DNA from: an uncultured Prevotella sp.
GTDB taxonomy: Bacteria; Bacteroidota; Bacteroidia; Bacteroidales; Bacteroidaceae
Assembly (NCBI GenBank): GCA_944319915.1
Contig: CALUEY010000031.1
Coordinates: 62,001 to 126,000, forward strand
DNA: 64,000 nt
Direction of reading: 5' to 3'
The translations under genes were made by a program, and so were the position numbers. The notes beneath the pieces were generated by a model that saw only the letters and a list, made by a program, of their open reading frames with translations, did no database searches and was not told the origin of the DNA. This document shows, piece by piece, positions 7,998 to 16,627 of this stretch (the stretch's first letter is position 1; each line of letters starts with the position of its first letter).

Positions 7998-10013
7998 ATG
8001 AGAAAAGCAATGATAGCCCTCGCCATGGCCGCACTCACGGCCACCACGGCCGAGGCCGGGCAGCAGCAAGGCAGCCACGGATACCCCATAACGCAGGTGC
8101 CGTTTACGGCAGTGAAGATATCGCAAGGCTCCTTCTGGGGCCAGCGCATAAAGGCCGCGCGCGACGTGATGATACCGCTGGCCCTGAGCAAGTGCGAGAG
8201 CGAGGGCCGCTACGCCAACTTCGACAAGGCCGCCCACCCCTCGGCAAGCTACGACGTGAGCACGTTCATGGGCTACCCCTTCGACGACACCGACGTGTAC
8301 AAGACCATAGAGGGCGCCAGCTACGTACTGCAGGCGTATCCCGACAAGCGGCTCGAAGCCTACATAGACAGCGTGATAGGCATCGTGGCCGCCGCCCAGG
8401 AGGAGGACGGGTACCTGTACACCGCCCGCACCATCAACCCCGCGAAGCCCCACAAGTGGAGCGGCAAGCACAGGTGGGAAAAGGAAGAGGAGCTGAGCCA
8501 CGAGCTGTACAACCTGGGCCACATGGTCGACGCGGCCTGCGCCCACTACCAGGCCACAGGCTCAACGAAGCTGCTCGACATCGCCCGCCGCTACGCCGAC
8601 TGCGTGGTGCGCCAGGTGGGGCAGGCCAAGGGGCAGGCCTGCGTGGTGCCGGGCCACCAGATAGCCGAGATGGCGCTGGCCCGCCTCTACGTGCTCACGG
8701 GCGAGCGGAAATACCTTGACGAGGCCAAGTTCTTCCTCGACTACCGGGGCAAGACCAAGGTGCGCCGCGAGTACAGCCAGAGCCACCTGCCCGTGACCGA
8801 GCAGAAGGAGGCCGTGGGCCACGCCGTGAGGGCGGGCTACATGTATGCCGGCATGGCCGACGTGGCCGCGCTAACGGGCGACACGGCCTACATACGCGCC
8901 ATTGGCGACATCTGGCGCAACATAGTGGAGAGGAAGATATACATCACCGGGGGAGTGGGCGCGCGCCACGAGGGCGAGGCCTTCGGCCGAGACTACGAGC
9001 TGCCCAACCTCACCGCCTACAACGAGACGTGCGCCGCCATATCGATGGTGTACCTCAACCAGCGGATGTTCCTGCTGCACGGCGACGCCAAGTACATCGA
9101 CTGCCTTGAGCGCACGCTCTACAACGGCGTGATAAGCGGCATGGCAGCCGGCGGCGGCAAGTTCTTCTACCCCAACCCGCTGGCCGCCGACGGCAAGTAT
9201 GGCTTCAACCACGACGGCTCCATGGAGCGCCAGGCGTGGTTCGGCTGCGCCTGCTGCCCCAGCAACCTGTGCCGCTTCATCCCCTCGGTGCCGGGCTACG
9301 TTTACGCCACCAGGGGCGACAGCCTCTACGTAAACCTCTTTGCCGCGAGCACGGCCACAGTGAGCCTCAAGGGCAACGGCATAGCGCTGCAGCAGCAAAC
9401 GCAGTACCCGTGGAGCGGCGAGGTGGAGATAAAGGTGACGCCTGGCAAGGATGGAACGTTCACCATGATGGTGCGCATACCCGGATGGGCAAGGGGCGAG
9501 GTGACGCCCGGCGCGCTGTATGAGTATGCCGACACGGCGCGGCAGGGCTACTGGGTGGCCGTGAACGGCAAGCGCGCCGGGGGCGGCCTGGACAAGGGCT
9601 ACGTGGCCATAACCCGCGAGTGGAAGAAGGGCGACGTGGTGAGCCTGCACCTCGACATGGCACCGCGCACGGTGAAGGCCGACAGCCGCGTAAAGGCCGA
9701 CCGGGGGCGGCGCGCCGTGGAGCGCGGGCCGCTGGTGTACTGCGCCGAGTGGGCCGACAACCAGTTTGACGTGATGCACTTCGCCCTCGACATGAAGCCG
9801 CAGTTCACCATCGCCGACGCGCCCACGCTGGCCGGGGGCGTGAAGAAGCTCACCGCCACCGGCACGCTGCTCGCCACCGGCGCCGACGGAAGGCTCACCG
9901 CCACGCGCCGCGTGGCCACCCTCATACCCTACTACGCATGGTGCCACCGCGGCCCGGGCCGTATGCAGGTGTGGCTCGCCGCCGGCACGGAGGCGATGGA
10001 GGAAGGGCTATAG
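7998..10013 (+). CDS. GH127 family glycoside hydrolase (beta-L-arabinofuranosidase, DUF1680)
   Basis: 671 aa with a signal peptide (cleavage near residue 20, AEA). It matches GH127: an (alpha/alpha)6 barrel with ITGGVGARHEGEAFG, then YNETCAAISMVYLNQRM and the cysteine pair in FGCACCPSNLCRF. In the characterised GH127 enzyme the zinc ligands and nucleophile are a Glu and three Cys from these blocks, all present here. It probably removes terminal beta-L-arabinofuranose from plant glycans in the periplasm. No SusC/SusD pair is nearby, so it is not in a classical polysaccharide utilisation locus. The upstream 197 nt show no clear -7 box. Confidence 0.9.
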   Translation: MRKAMIALAMAALTATTAEAGQQQGSHGYPITQVPFTAVKISQGSFWGQRIKAARDVMIPLALSKCESEGRYANFDKAAHPSASYDVSTFMGYPFDDTDVYKTIEGASYVLQAYPDKRLEAYIDSVIGIVAAAQEEDGYLYTARTINPAKPHKWSGKHRWEKEEELSHELYNLGHMVDAACAHYQATGSTKLLDIARRYADCVVRQVGQAKGQACVVPGHQIAEMALARLYVLTGERKYLDEAKFFLDYRGKTKVRREYSQSHLPVTEQKEAVGHAVRAGYMYAGMADVAALTGDTAYIRAIGDIWRNIVERKIYITGGVGARHEGEAFGRDYELPNLTAYNETCAAISMVYLNQRMFLLHGDAKYIDCLERTLYNGVISGMAAGGGKFFYPNPLAADGKYGFNHDGSMERQAWFGCACCPSNLCRFIPSVPGYVYATRGDSLYVNLFAASTATVSLKGNGIALQQQTQYPWSGEVEIKVTPGKDGTFTMMVRIPGWARGEVTPGALYEYADTARQGYWVAVNGKRAGGGLDKGYVAITREWKKGDVVSLHLDMAPRTVKADSRVKADRGRRAVERGPLVYCAEWADNQFDVMHFALDMKPQFTIADAPTLAGGVKKLTATGTLLATGADGRLTATRRVATLIPYYAWCHRGPGRMQVWLAAGTEAMEEGL

Positions 10014-10102
10014 GGGGCTTATAGGGCCTATAAGGCTTATAGGGCTTATAGGGCTTATAGGGCCTATAGGCCAAATAGGCAAAATAGGCAAAATAGGCAA
10101 AC
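10014..10102. repeat. 9-bp tandem repeat (GGGCTTATA), copy 1
   Basis: About ten consecutive 9-bp units: GGGCTTATA and GGGCCTATA variants passing into GGCAAAATA. They run from the GH127 stop to the terminator. A sister array is at 34515-34612. Confidence 0.88.
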
Positions 10103-10103
10103 A

Positions 10104-10144
10104 GCAGCGAGGGCTGCGCCTGGTGGCGCAGCCCTCGCCGCTGT
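10104..10144. terminator. Bidirectional terminator hairpin
   Basis: Perfect 14-bp stem GAGGGCTGCGCC/GGCGCAGCCCTC plus flanking pairs, loop TGGT, followed by TGTTTTG. It separates convergent GH127 and S46 peptidase genes. Confidence 0.8.
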
Positions 10145-10166
10145 TTTGCAGGGAGGCCATGCCCCC

Positions 10167-12293
10167 TTATTTATTGCCGAAAATCTCGTTTATCAGGCGG
10201 TCGGCGTGGCCCCACTTGTCCATCATGTAGATCACGTAGCGTATGTCTACGCCGATGCAGCGGGCCAGGCGCGAGTCGAAGAATATGTCGCTCGAAAGGC
10301 TGTCCCAGTTGCCGTCGAAGGCCAGGCCTATGAGGCGGCCCTTGCCGTCGAACATGGGCGAGCCGCTGTTGCCGCCTGTTATGTCGTTGTTGGTGAGGAA
10401 GCAGAGCCGCATCTTGCCCGACGTCTTGTCGGCATAGCGGCCGAAGTCGGTGGCCGACATGAGCTGGTGCATCACTGGCTCGGCATAGTAGTCGGGCTGC
10501 TCGCCGCCCTTCTTCATCTTCTCCACTATGCTCTCGGCGGTGGTGTAGTAGCCCGAGGGCTTGCCCCCGAGGGTGAACCCGCCCACCTGGCCGTAGCTAA
10601 GGCGCATGGTGAAGTTGGCGTCGCTGTAGTTGGGCATGTCCTGCTCCATGCGCAGCTTGGCTGCGCAGAGGTAGCGCTCCTGCTCGTCGATGGAGTCGTA
10701 GATGGCCTCGAGCGGGGCGTTCATCATGCCCATCACCTCGGTTATGTCGAGCCCCATCTTCACGCCGGGGTCTTTGAGGAAGCCCTTCTTGTTGACGTAG
10801 ATCTTCGCGCCGGGCTTCATGAGGATGGAGTTGGCCCACACGTAGTCAACATACTTGCCGCAGTCGCCGCCGAACGAGGCGTCGATGTCCTTGTAGAAGG
10901 CGGGCAGGTACTCCTTGGGCACCTGCTTGCGGTAGTTCTCCAGCAGGGCGGCGTACACCTCCTTGTCGGTGGCCTCGTCCCACTTGTCGCTGTTGTCGTC
11001 GAACTGCACGTACTGCTTCTTCTTTTTCTTCCCGGGCCCCTTCACCTCCATGCCGTTGTGCACGCGTATGGCCCGGGTGGCCAGCTCGTTGGTTCCGAAG
11101 AAAGTCTCGCTGAAGAACGTGCGCGAGCGCATCAGGGCGAAGCACCCGTCGTACACGCGCTGCAGCTCGCCGAAGTCGAGCTTGCCCTTGAGGTAGCCAG
11201 TGGAGTCGACGTACTGCCTCACCTTCTGCTCGAAGGCGGCCTTCTGTGCTATCAGGCCTATGCTGTCGATGCACTTGTTCATGCCTATGGAGTTCTTCCA
11301 GTAGTTGGAGCTTGAGGCGTAGGCCGTCTCGTACTTTATGCGCACGGCGTCGCTCTGGGCCATGTGGCGTGCCATCACCTCCTGCTTGACGCCGCGCACC
11401 TGGGCGCGTGGCTCGTTGCTGGCGTCGCGCCTCTGGCGTATGCCGTAGGATGAGAGGTAGCGGCTGGTGGAGCCGGGGTAGCCTATGGTCATGGCGTAGT
11501 CGCCGGCCTTGTAGCCCTCGAGCGACACTGGGGCCCATGCCTCGGGGCGGTAAGGCACGTTGTCCTTGCTGTAGGTGGCGGGGCCGTTGGTCTTCGGGTC
11601 GGCGTAGATGCGGAACACGGAGAAGTCGCACGTCTGGCGCGGCCACATCCAGTTGTCGGTCTCGCCGCCGAACTTGCCCATCGACTTAGGCACGGTGAAC
11701 ACGAGGCGCACGTCGCGGAAGTCGCGGTAGGTGGTGGCGTAGTACTTGTTTCCCTCGTAGAACGGCTTCAGCTCAAGGCGCAGCGTGGAGTCCTTGGCCT
11801 TCACATCCTTCGACCACGCGTTCTCGAGCGAGTCTACGAACTCGGCCTGGCGCGACGGCTTCATGCTGTAGATGCCCATCTGGGCGAGCTTGTCGGTCAC
11901 GTCCTCCTGCTCAACCATGAAGCTCACGAAGAGGTCTTCGTTGGGCAGCTCCTCGGCAAACGACTTGGCGTAGAAGCCGTTCTTCATGTAGTCGTGCTCC
12001 ACGGTGGAGTGGGCGTTGATGGCCGAGAAGCCGCAGTGGTGGTTGGTGAAGACAAGGCCGTCGGGCGAGACGACCACTCCCGAGCAGAACCCGCCGAAGT
12101 TGAGCACCACGTTCTTCAGCGCGCCCTTGGAGGAGTAGAGCCCGTCGTAAGGCACGCTGAAACCATACTGCTGCATCTGGCTGTAGACGGCCTGGGGCAG
12201 GTCGTAGAGCGTCCACATGCCCTCATCGGCCATGGACGGAGCCGCCGACAGCGCGGCGGCAATCAAAAAAGTAGCTTTCTTCATGTCTGTCAT
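10167..12293 (-). CDS. S46 family dipeptidyl peptidase (DPP7/DPP11-like)
   Basis: 708 aa, exported: a signal peptide follows MTDMKKATFLIAAALSAAPS, and Met4 is an equally good start. S46 peptidases remove N-terminal dipeptides in the periplasm of asaccharolytic or peptide-using Bacteroidetes. The chymotrypsin-like triad is visible: His in TNHHCGFSAI (about residue 88), Asp in the central region, and Ser in GGNSGSPMFDGKGRLIG (about residue 643). The sequence after the serine reads LAFDGNWDS. A Gly at this place suggests DPP7-type hydrophobic rather than DPP11-type acidic specificity, but that is inference. The start codon overlaps the stop of the flippase gene by 4 nt (ATGA). Confidence 0.93.
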   Translation of the reverse strand: MTDMKKATFLIAAALSAAPSMADEGMWTLYDLPQAVYSQMQQYGFSVPYDGLYSSKGALKNVVLNFGGFCSGVVVSPDGLVFTNHHCGFSAINAHSTVEHDYMKNGFYAKSFAEELPNEDLFVSFMVEQEDVTDKLAQMGIYSMKPSRQAEFVDSLENAWSKDVKAKDSTLRLELKPFYEGNKYYATTYRDFRDVRLVFTVPKSMGKFGGETDNWMWPRQTCDFSVFRIYADPKTNGPATYSKDNVPYRPEAWAPVSLEGYKAGDYAMTIGYPGSTSRYLSSYGIRQRRDASNEPRAQVRGVKQEVMARHMAQSDAVRIKYETAYASSSNYWKNSIGMNKCIDSIGLIAQKAAFEQKVRQYVDSTGYLKGKLDFGELQRVYDGCFALMRSRTFFSETFFGTNELATRAIRVHNGMEVKGPGKKKKKQYVQFDDNSDKWDEATDKEVYAALLENYRKQVPKEYLPAFYKDIDASFGGDCGKYVDYVWANSILMKPGAKIYVNKKGFLKDPGVKMGLDITEVMGMMNAPLEAIYDSIDEQERYLCAAKLRMEQDMPNYSDANFTMRLSYGQVGGFTLGGKPSGYYTTAESIVEKMKKGGEQPDYYAEPVMHQLMSATDFGRYADKTSGKMRLCFLTNNDITGGNSGSPMFDGKGRLIGLAFDGNWDSLSSDIFFDSRLARCIGVDIRYVIYMMDKWGHADRLINEIFGNK

Positions 12294-13789
12294 GTGTTGT
12301 TATGATTGATGCCTTTGTCATTGGGGGCTGGCTTGCGGAAGCGGCGGCCCACCACGGGCAGGGCCGAGAGGGGGAAGTCGCGCTTCACGGTGTAGGCCAC
12401 GAATACGGCCAGGAGCGCGGTGTTAGCCGCCACGGCGCCCCAGAGGGGCAGCCGCTCGTTGGCCACGGCCATGCCGCAGTAGAGCACGGCAGCCAGCGCC
12501 ACGTAGGATAGGATGCGCCCCACGGGGTAGCTTATGGGGTAATGGCGCTGGCCCACGAAGTAACTCAGCAGCATGGCGGTGGCGTAGCCGGCCACCCCGG
12601 CCCACGCGCAGGCCATGTAGCCGTAGCACGGCACGAAGATTACGTTGACCGCCACGAGCACGGCGCAGCCCGCCCCCGAGAACCACGCGCCCCAGATGGT
12701 GCGGTCGGTGAGCTTGTACCAGAACGAGAGGTTGAAGTAAACGCCCATCATCATCTCCGCGGCCATCACTATCGGCACCACGCGCAGGCCGCTCCAGTAG
12801 TCGCGCCCGATGATGAACTTGAGCAGGCCGAGGTAGCCCACCACCACGAGGAAGGCCATCAGGGTGAAGATTACGAAGTACTTCATGGCCTTGGCGTAGG
12901 TCTGGCGGTTGTCCTTGTCGCGCGCCTTGCCGAACACGAACGGCTCGTAGGCGTAGCGGAAGGCCTGCGTTATCATGGCCATTATCATGGCAATCTTCGA
13001 CGCCGCGCCGTATATGCCGAGCTGCTGGTGGGCGTCGGGCGAGTGGTAGATGTAGGGGAAGAGTATCTTGTCGGCCGTCTGGTTGAGTATGCCGGCTATG
13101 CCCAGCACGAGCACGGGCCAGCTGTAGGAGAGCATCCGGCGCATGAGCGCGCGGTCGAACACGTAGCGGAAGCCTGTGAGCTCGCGCCGGAAGAAGAACG
13201 TTATCGAGGCGGTGCAGGCCAGGTTTACGTAGAAGGCGAAGCCCACGTCGGTGGGCTTGCCCGTCACGGCGGGCATGGCCACGAAGCAAACGATGTTGAG
13301 TGCGATGTTCATCACGATGAAGAGGAGCTTGAGCGCGGCGAACTTGAGCGGGCGCTTCGTGTGGCGCAGGTAGGCGAAGGGTATGCACTGGAAGGCGTCG
13401 ATGGCCACGGTCATGGCCATGGTCCACACGTATGAGGGGTGGTCGGCGTAGCCCATGAAGGCCGACACCGGCCCTATGAACGCCAGCACGAGGGCCACGA
13501 AGGCGAGCGACGTGCTGCCCACGCTGATGAGGATGGTGGAGTAGACGCGCCGCGGGTCCTCGCCCTCCTTGTTGACGAAGCGGAAGAAAGTGGTCTCCAT
13601 GCCGTAGGTGAGCACCACGAGCAGCAGTGCCGTGTAGGCATACACGTTGGTTATCACGCCGTAGCCGCCGCTCTCGGCCGACAGCTTGGCCGTGTAGAGA
13701 GGCACGAGCAGGTAGTTGAGAAACCTGCCCACGATGCTCGAAAGCCCGTAGATGGCCGTGTCCTTGGCCAGGGTCCTTAGGTTTTGCAT
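12290..13789 (-). CDS. Oligosaccharide flippase (Wzx/MOP superfamily)
   Basis: 499 aa polytopic membrane protein with about 12-14 hydrophobic segments spread over its whole length and short charged loops. The N-terminus LAKDTAIYGLSSIVGRFLNY is typical of Bacteroidetes polysaccharide transporters of the MOP exporter superfamily. It probably flips a lipid-linked sugar across the inner membrane. There are no glycosyltransferases nearby, so the substrate is unknown. It overlaps the downstream S46 gene by 4 nt and lies 99 nt after the SpmA/B gene. Confidence 0.88.
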   Translation of the reverse strand: MQNLRTLAKDTAIYGLSSIVGRFLNYLLVPLYTAKLSAESGGYGVITNVYAYTALLLVVLTYGMETTFFRFVNKEGEDPRRVYSTILISVGSTSLAFVALVLAFIGPVSAFMGYADHPSYVWTMAMTVAIDAFQCIPFAYLRHTKRPLKFAALKLLFIVMNIALNIVCFVAMPAVTGKPTDVGFAFYVNLACTASITFFFRRELTGFRYVFDRALMRRMLSYSWPVLVLGIAGILNQTADKILFPYIYHSPDAHQQLGIYGAASKIAMIMAMITQAFRYAYEPFVFGKARDKDNRQTYAKAMKYFVIFTLMAFLVVVGYLGLLKFIIGRDYWSGLRVVPIVMAAEMMMGVYFNLSFWYKLTDRTIWGAWFSGAGCAVLVAVNVIFVPCYGYMACAWAGVAGYATAMLLSYFVGQRHYPISYPVGRILSYVALAAVLYCGMAVANERLPLWGAVAANTALLAVFVAYTVKRDFPLSALPVVGRRFRKPAPNDKGINHNNT

Positions 13790-13888
13790 TTTCGTTTCTC
13801 CTTTGTCTTGCGGGTGAGGCAGGTCGCGGAGGCGGCGGCTCCGTCCCCGCTGGCCTCTTGCCTTCCTTCCCCTCTTGGCTTTTACCTT

Positions 13889-15118
13889 TTAAAAGAACAT
13901 ATAGCAAATGGCGATGGCGGCGATGACCCCGGCCAGGTCGGCCAGCAGGCCGCAGGCCACGGCGTGGCGGGTGTGGCGTATGCCCACGCTGCCGAAGTAG
14001 ACGGCGAGGATGTAGAACGTGGTGTCGGTGGAGCCTTGCAGCACGCAGCTCAGGCGGCCCACGAACGAGTCGGCCCCGTAGGTGGCCATGGCGTCGACCA
14101 TCATGCCCCTTGCCCCGCTGCCCGAGAGGGGCTTCATGAGCGCCGTGGGCAGCGCGCCCACAAACTCGCCGTCGCCGCCGCAGGCCTCCACCAAGGCGCG
14201 CACGCCGCCCACCATCATGTCCATGGCCCCCGAGGCGCGCAGCACCCCTATGGCCACGAGCATGGCCACGAGGTAAGGGATGATGCGCACGGCGGTGGCG
14301 AAGCCCTCCTTGGCGCCCTCGATGAAGGCGTCGTACACGTTCACCCGCTTCCTCACCCCGGCCAGGATGAAGCCCACGATGATGGCCATCAGCAGTATGT
14401 TGGCCACCGAGGTGCTCACGGTGTTCATCGTGTCCTTGTCCATCCGGCCGAAGCCCCACATCACCGCCGCCACCGCCGCGCACATCCCGCCCAGCGTCAG
14501 GAGCAGCGTGCGGTTCAGGAGGTTGATGCGCTGGTAGAGGCTCGTGGCCACTATGCCCGCAAGGGTTGAGAAGAACGTGGCCAGGAGTATAGGCACGAAC
14601 ACGTCGGTGGGCTGCGCCGCGCCCATCTGCGCGCGGTACACGAGTATGCTCACGGGTATGATGGTCAGCCCGCTCGTGTTGAGCACTAGGAACATTATCA
14701 TCGGGTCGGTGGCCGTGTCCTTCTTCTTGTTGAGCCCCTGCAGCTGCTCCATGGCGCGCAGGCCCAGCGGCGTGGCGGCGTTGTCGAGGCCCAGCATGTT
14801 GGCGGCGATGTTCATGAAGATGCTGCCGGTGGCCGGGTGGCCCTTGGGTATGCCGGGGAACAGGCGCACGAACACGGGGCTGAGCAGCCGCGACAGGGCG
14901 CTGACCACTCCCCCCCTCTCGCCTATCTTCATTATGCCGAGCCACAGCGAGAGCACTCCCGTGAGGCCGAGCGATATCTCGAACGCCGTCTTGGCCGAGG
15001 CGAACGTGGAGTCCATCATGGCCGGGAACACCCTTGTGTCGCCCATCAGCACGAGCTTTGCCAGGCCGATGGCGAAGGCCACGAGGAAAAACGCTATCCA
15101 GATGTAGTTTAAGACCAT
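13889..15118 (-). CDS. Nucleoside-recognition (Gate) domain membrane protein, SpmA/SpmB fusion
   Basis: 409 aa with two Gate/nucleoside-recognition domains in tandem, corresponding to SpmA (about 1-190) and SpmB (about 230-409) of spore formers. Visible blocks are MNIAANMLGLDNAATPLGL and LVLNTSGLTIIPVS in the first half and YLVAMLVAIGVLRASGAMD in the second. Bacteroidales do not sporulate, so the name is historical; a transport or envelope role is likely but unproven. A promoter with -7 at 15233-15240 and -33 at 15260-15263 lies upstream on the same strand. Confidence 0.85.
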   Translation of the reverse strand: MVLNYIWIAFFLVAFAIGLAKLVLMGDTRVFPAMMDSTFASAKTAFEISLGLTGVLSLWLGIMKIGERGGVVSALSRLLSPVFVRLFPGIPKGHPATGSIFMNIAANMLGLDNAATPLGLRAMEQLQGLNKKKDTATDPMIMFLVLNTSGLTIIPVSILVYRAQMGAAQPTDVFVPILLATFFSTLAGIVATSLYQRINLLNRTLLLTLGGMCAAVAAVMWGFGRMDKDTMNTVSTSVANILLMAIIVGFILAGVRKRVNVYDAFIEGAKEGFATAVRIIPYLVAMLVAIGVLRASGAMDMMVGGVRALVEACGGDGEFVGALPTALMKPLSGSGARGMMVDAMATYGADSFVGRLSCVLQGSTDTTFYILAVYFGSVGIRHTRHAVACGLLADLAGVIAAIAICYMFF

Positions 15119-15232
15119 ACCTCAATCACGCTATGTTTCGTCATGCAAAGGCAATGCCTGCGGACGCAGAAGCAGTGGCTGTGGGCGCACCGCAACTGCC
15201 GCCGTTGGCTGCCGAGTGCAGATTGCATCATG

Positions 15233-15263
15233 CAAAGATAGCCTAAAAAGACTGAACGGCAAA
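15233..15263 (-). promoter_or_regulatory. Promoter of the SpmA/B gene (-7 TATCTTTG, -33 TTTG)
   Basis: Minus-strand TATCTTTG (15233-15240) and TTTG (15260-15263) with 19 bp between them, the classical Bacteroidetes spacing. The leader is about 105 nt. Confidence 0.8.
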
Positions 15264-15407
15264 GAAAATGCACCGCTACTTTGCAAAAAACGCCCGCCAC
15301 GCCCACCCGGCGGCAAGGCCGCTGTGCAGCCTCGCCTCACGCACAGCCCACTGCCCACAGCCGTGGTTTCCGCCGCTTTTGGTGGCAAAAGGCCGCAAAG
15401 ACAGCGT

Positions 15408-15453
15408 TTTTTTACTCATTGACACAAGCCTTTTTACTTATTGACACAAGCCC
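15408..15453. repeat. Direct tandem repeat, two units of about 22 bp
   Basis: TTTTTACTCATTGACACAAG and TTTTTACTTATTGACACAAG stand back to back about 40 bp upstream of the -7 box at 15490-15497. The rest of the 15241-15480 gap shows no gene. Confidence 0.75.
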
Positions 15454-15489
15454 GGAGCCGCGCCACGCCGCCCTTTCACCATTTTTTGC

Positions 15490-15497
15490 TATATTTG
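15490..15497 (+). promoter_or_regulatory. Promoter -7 box TATATTTG
   Basis: TATATTTG 27 nt before the GTG start at 15524. It shows that upstream in-frame codons are not translated. Confidence 0.7.
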
Positions 15498-15523
15498 CAA
15501 AGGTGCAAGCAAATAAAAACAAG

Positions 15524-16135
15524 GTGAAAGCCATTGCCGCCATGGCCCTTGCCGCCGCGCTCACGGCGGCCTGCTCCGGCGGGGCCAAGCCTGCGGGGCC
15601 GCTGCTGCCGGAGGGCATAAGGCTCAAGCCGGGCGACGTGGTGCTGCGGCGCGGGGGCGGCATGGCCAGCCACGCCGTGCTCATGGCCGACGCCGGAGGC
15701 GCTTACTCCCACGTGGGCATGGTGGTTGACTCCGCCGGCGTGATGATGGTGGCCCACGCCGTGCCGGGCGAACCCGACTTCGACGGCGACCCCGACCGCG
15801 TGAAGCTCGAACCGCCCGAAGCCTACTACGACCCGGGCCGCGCCACCAGGGGTTGCGTGATGCGCTGCGCCGACAGCGCCGTGGCTGCCCGGGCGGCGGC
15901 AAGGGCCATGGCCGCCTACCGCCGCCGCGCGCTCTTCGACCACGACTACGACTGCCGCGACACCACGCGGCTGTACTGCTCGGAGCTTGTGGAGGCCGCC
16001 TACGCCGCCGAAGGACTGCCCATAGCCGCCCTGCCGCGCCACGACATAAGCCTGCCGGGCCTAAGCCTCAAGGGCGTGATACTGCCGTCAGACTTCCGCC
16101 GCTCGCCCCGTCTGAGGGTGGTGGCCGAGTTCTGA
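15524..16135 (+). CDS. YiiX/YebB-like permuted NlpC/P60 cysteine hydrolase, lipoprotein
   Basis: 203 aa with a GTG start. It has a lipoprotein signal: short basic n-region, hydrophobic core and lipobox LTAAC-SGG. The mature part has the circularly permuted papain-like (YiiX, N1pC/P60) motifs: GDVVLRRG, the His block AYSHVGMVV and the Cys block LYCSELVEAAY. Such enzymes act on peptidoglycan peptides or lipids, but the substrate here is not known. GTG at 15524 is preferred because a -7 box lies at 15490-15497 and the next ATG (15542) would remove the basic n-region. Confidence 0.83.
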   Translation: MKAIAAMALAAALTAACSGGAKPAGPLLPEGIRLKPGDVVLRRGGGMASHAVLMADAGGAYSHVGMVVDSAGVMMVAHAVPGEPDFDGDPDRVKLEPPEAYYDPGRATRGCVMRCADSAVAARAAARAMAAYRRRALFDHDYDCRDTTRLYCSELVEAAYAAEGLPIAALPRHDISLPGLSLKGVILPSDFRRSPRLRVVAEF

Positions 16136-16195
16136 CACAGGCCAAAGTAAGCATAACCATCCATCAATAACAAACCTTTAAAAAACCAAGGACTT

Positions 16196-16603
16196 ATGAA
16201 GAAAATCATCGGTTTCATCGCCACGGCGGCCTTTGTGCTCGCACTGGCGTCGTGCTCAGGGGGCAACACGCCCACAAACGTGGCCGAAAAGGCCGTGAAG
16301 TGCATCCAGGATAAGGACTACGAGGGCTACGTGGACCTCATGGACACCAACGGCAAGGAGGGCCAGGACATAGAGGAGCAGAAGAAGGCCATGGCCGACA
16401 TGCTGCGCTCAAAGGCCGCAACCACGCTCGACAAGAAAGGCGGGATAAAGAGCTACGAGATGCTTGCAGAGACAATAGCCGAGGACGGCAAGACCGCCAC
16501 CGTGGAGATGAAGATTGTTTACGGCGACGGCGAGGAGAAGCAGGAGGAGATGAAGCTGCGCCTCGGCGACGACGGCCAGTGGCGACTCGACCCTGGCAAG
16601 TAG
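16196..16603 (+). CDS. DUF4878 domain lipoprotein
   Basis: 135 aa. Lipoprotein signal with lipobox LASC-SGG at residues 17-20, then a small alpha/beta domain of the DUF4878 (SnoaL/NTF2-like, lumazine-binding-like) type: NVAEKAVKCIQDKDYEGYVDL and a C-terminal ending DGQWRLDPGK. Proteins of this type sit in the periplasm of Bacteroidales; the ligand is unknown. It follows the YiiX-like lipoprotein gene by 60 nt. Confidence 0.85.
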   Translation: MKKIIGFIATAAFVLALASCSGGNTPTNVAEKAVKCIQDKDYEGYVDLMDTNGKEGQDIEEQKKAMADMLRSKAATTLDKKGGIKSYEMLAETIAEDGKTATVEMKIVYGDGEEKQEEMKLRLGDDGQWRLDPGK

Positions 16604-16627
16604 CCACCACGAGGCAAAAAGCAGGCA

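Noticed and set aside
7998-10013. GH127 gene as part of a polysaccharide utilisation locus
   Set aside because: No SusC/SusD pair, sensor or further glycosidase next to it.
13889-15118. Sporulation role for the SpmA/SpmB fusion
   Set aside because: No other spore genes, and the order does not sporulate; only the domain similarity is kept.
12423-15125. 900-codon open frame across the flippase and SpmA/B genes
   Set aside because: Arg/Gly/Pro/His-rich frame shifted against two clear membrane-protein genes on the same strand.
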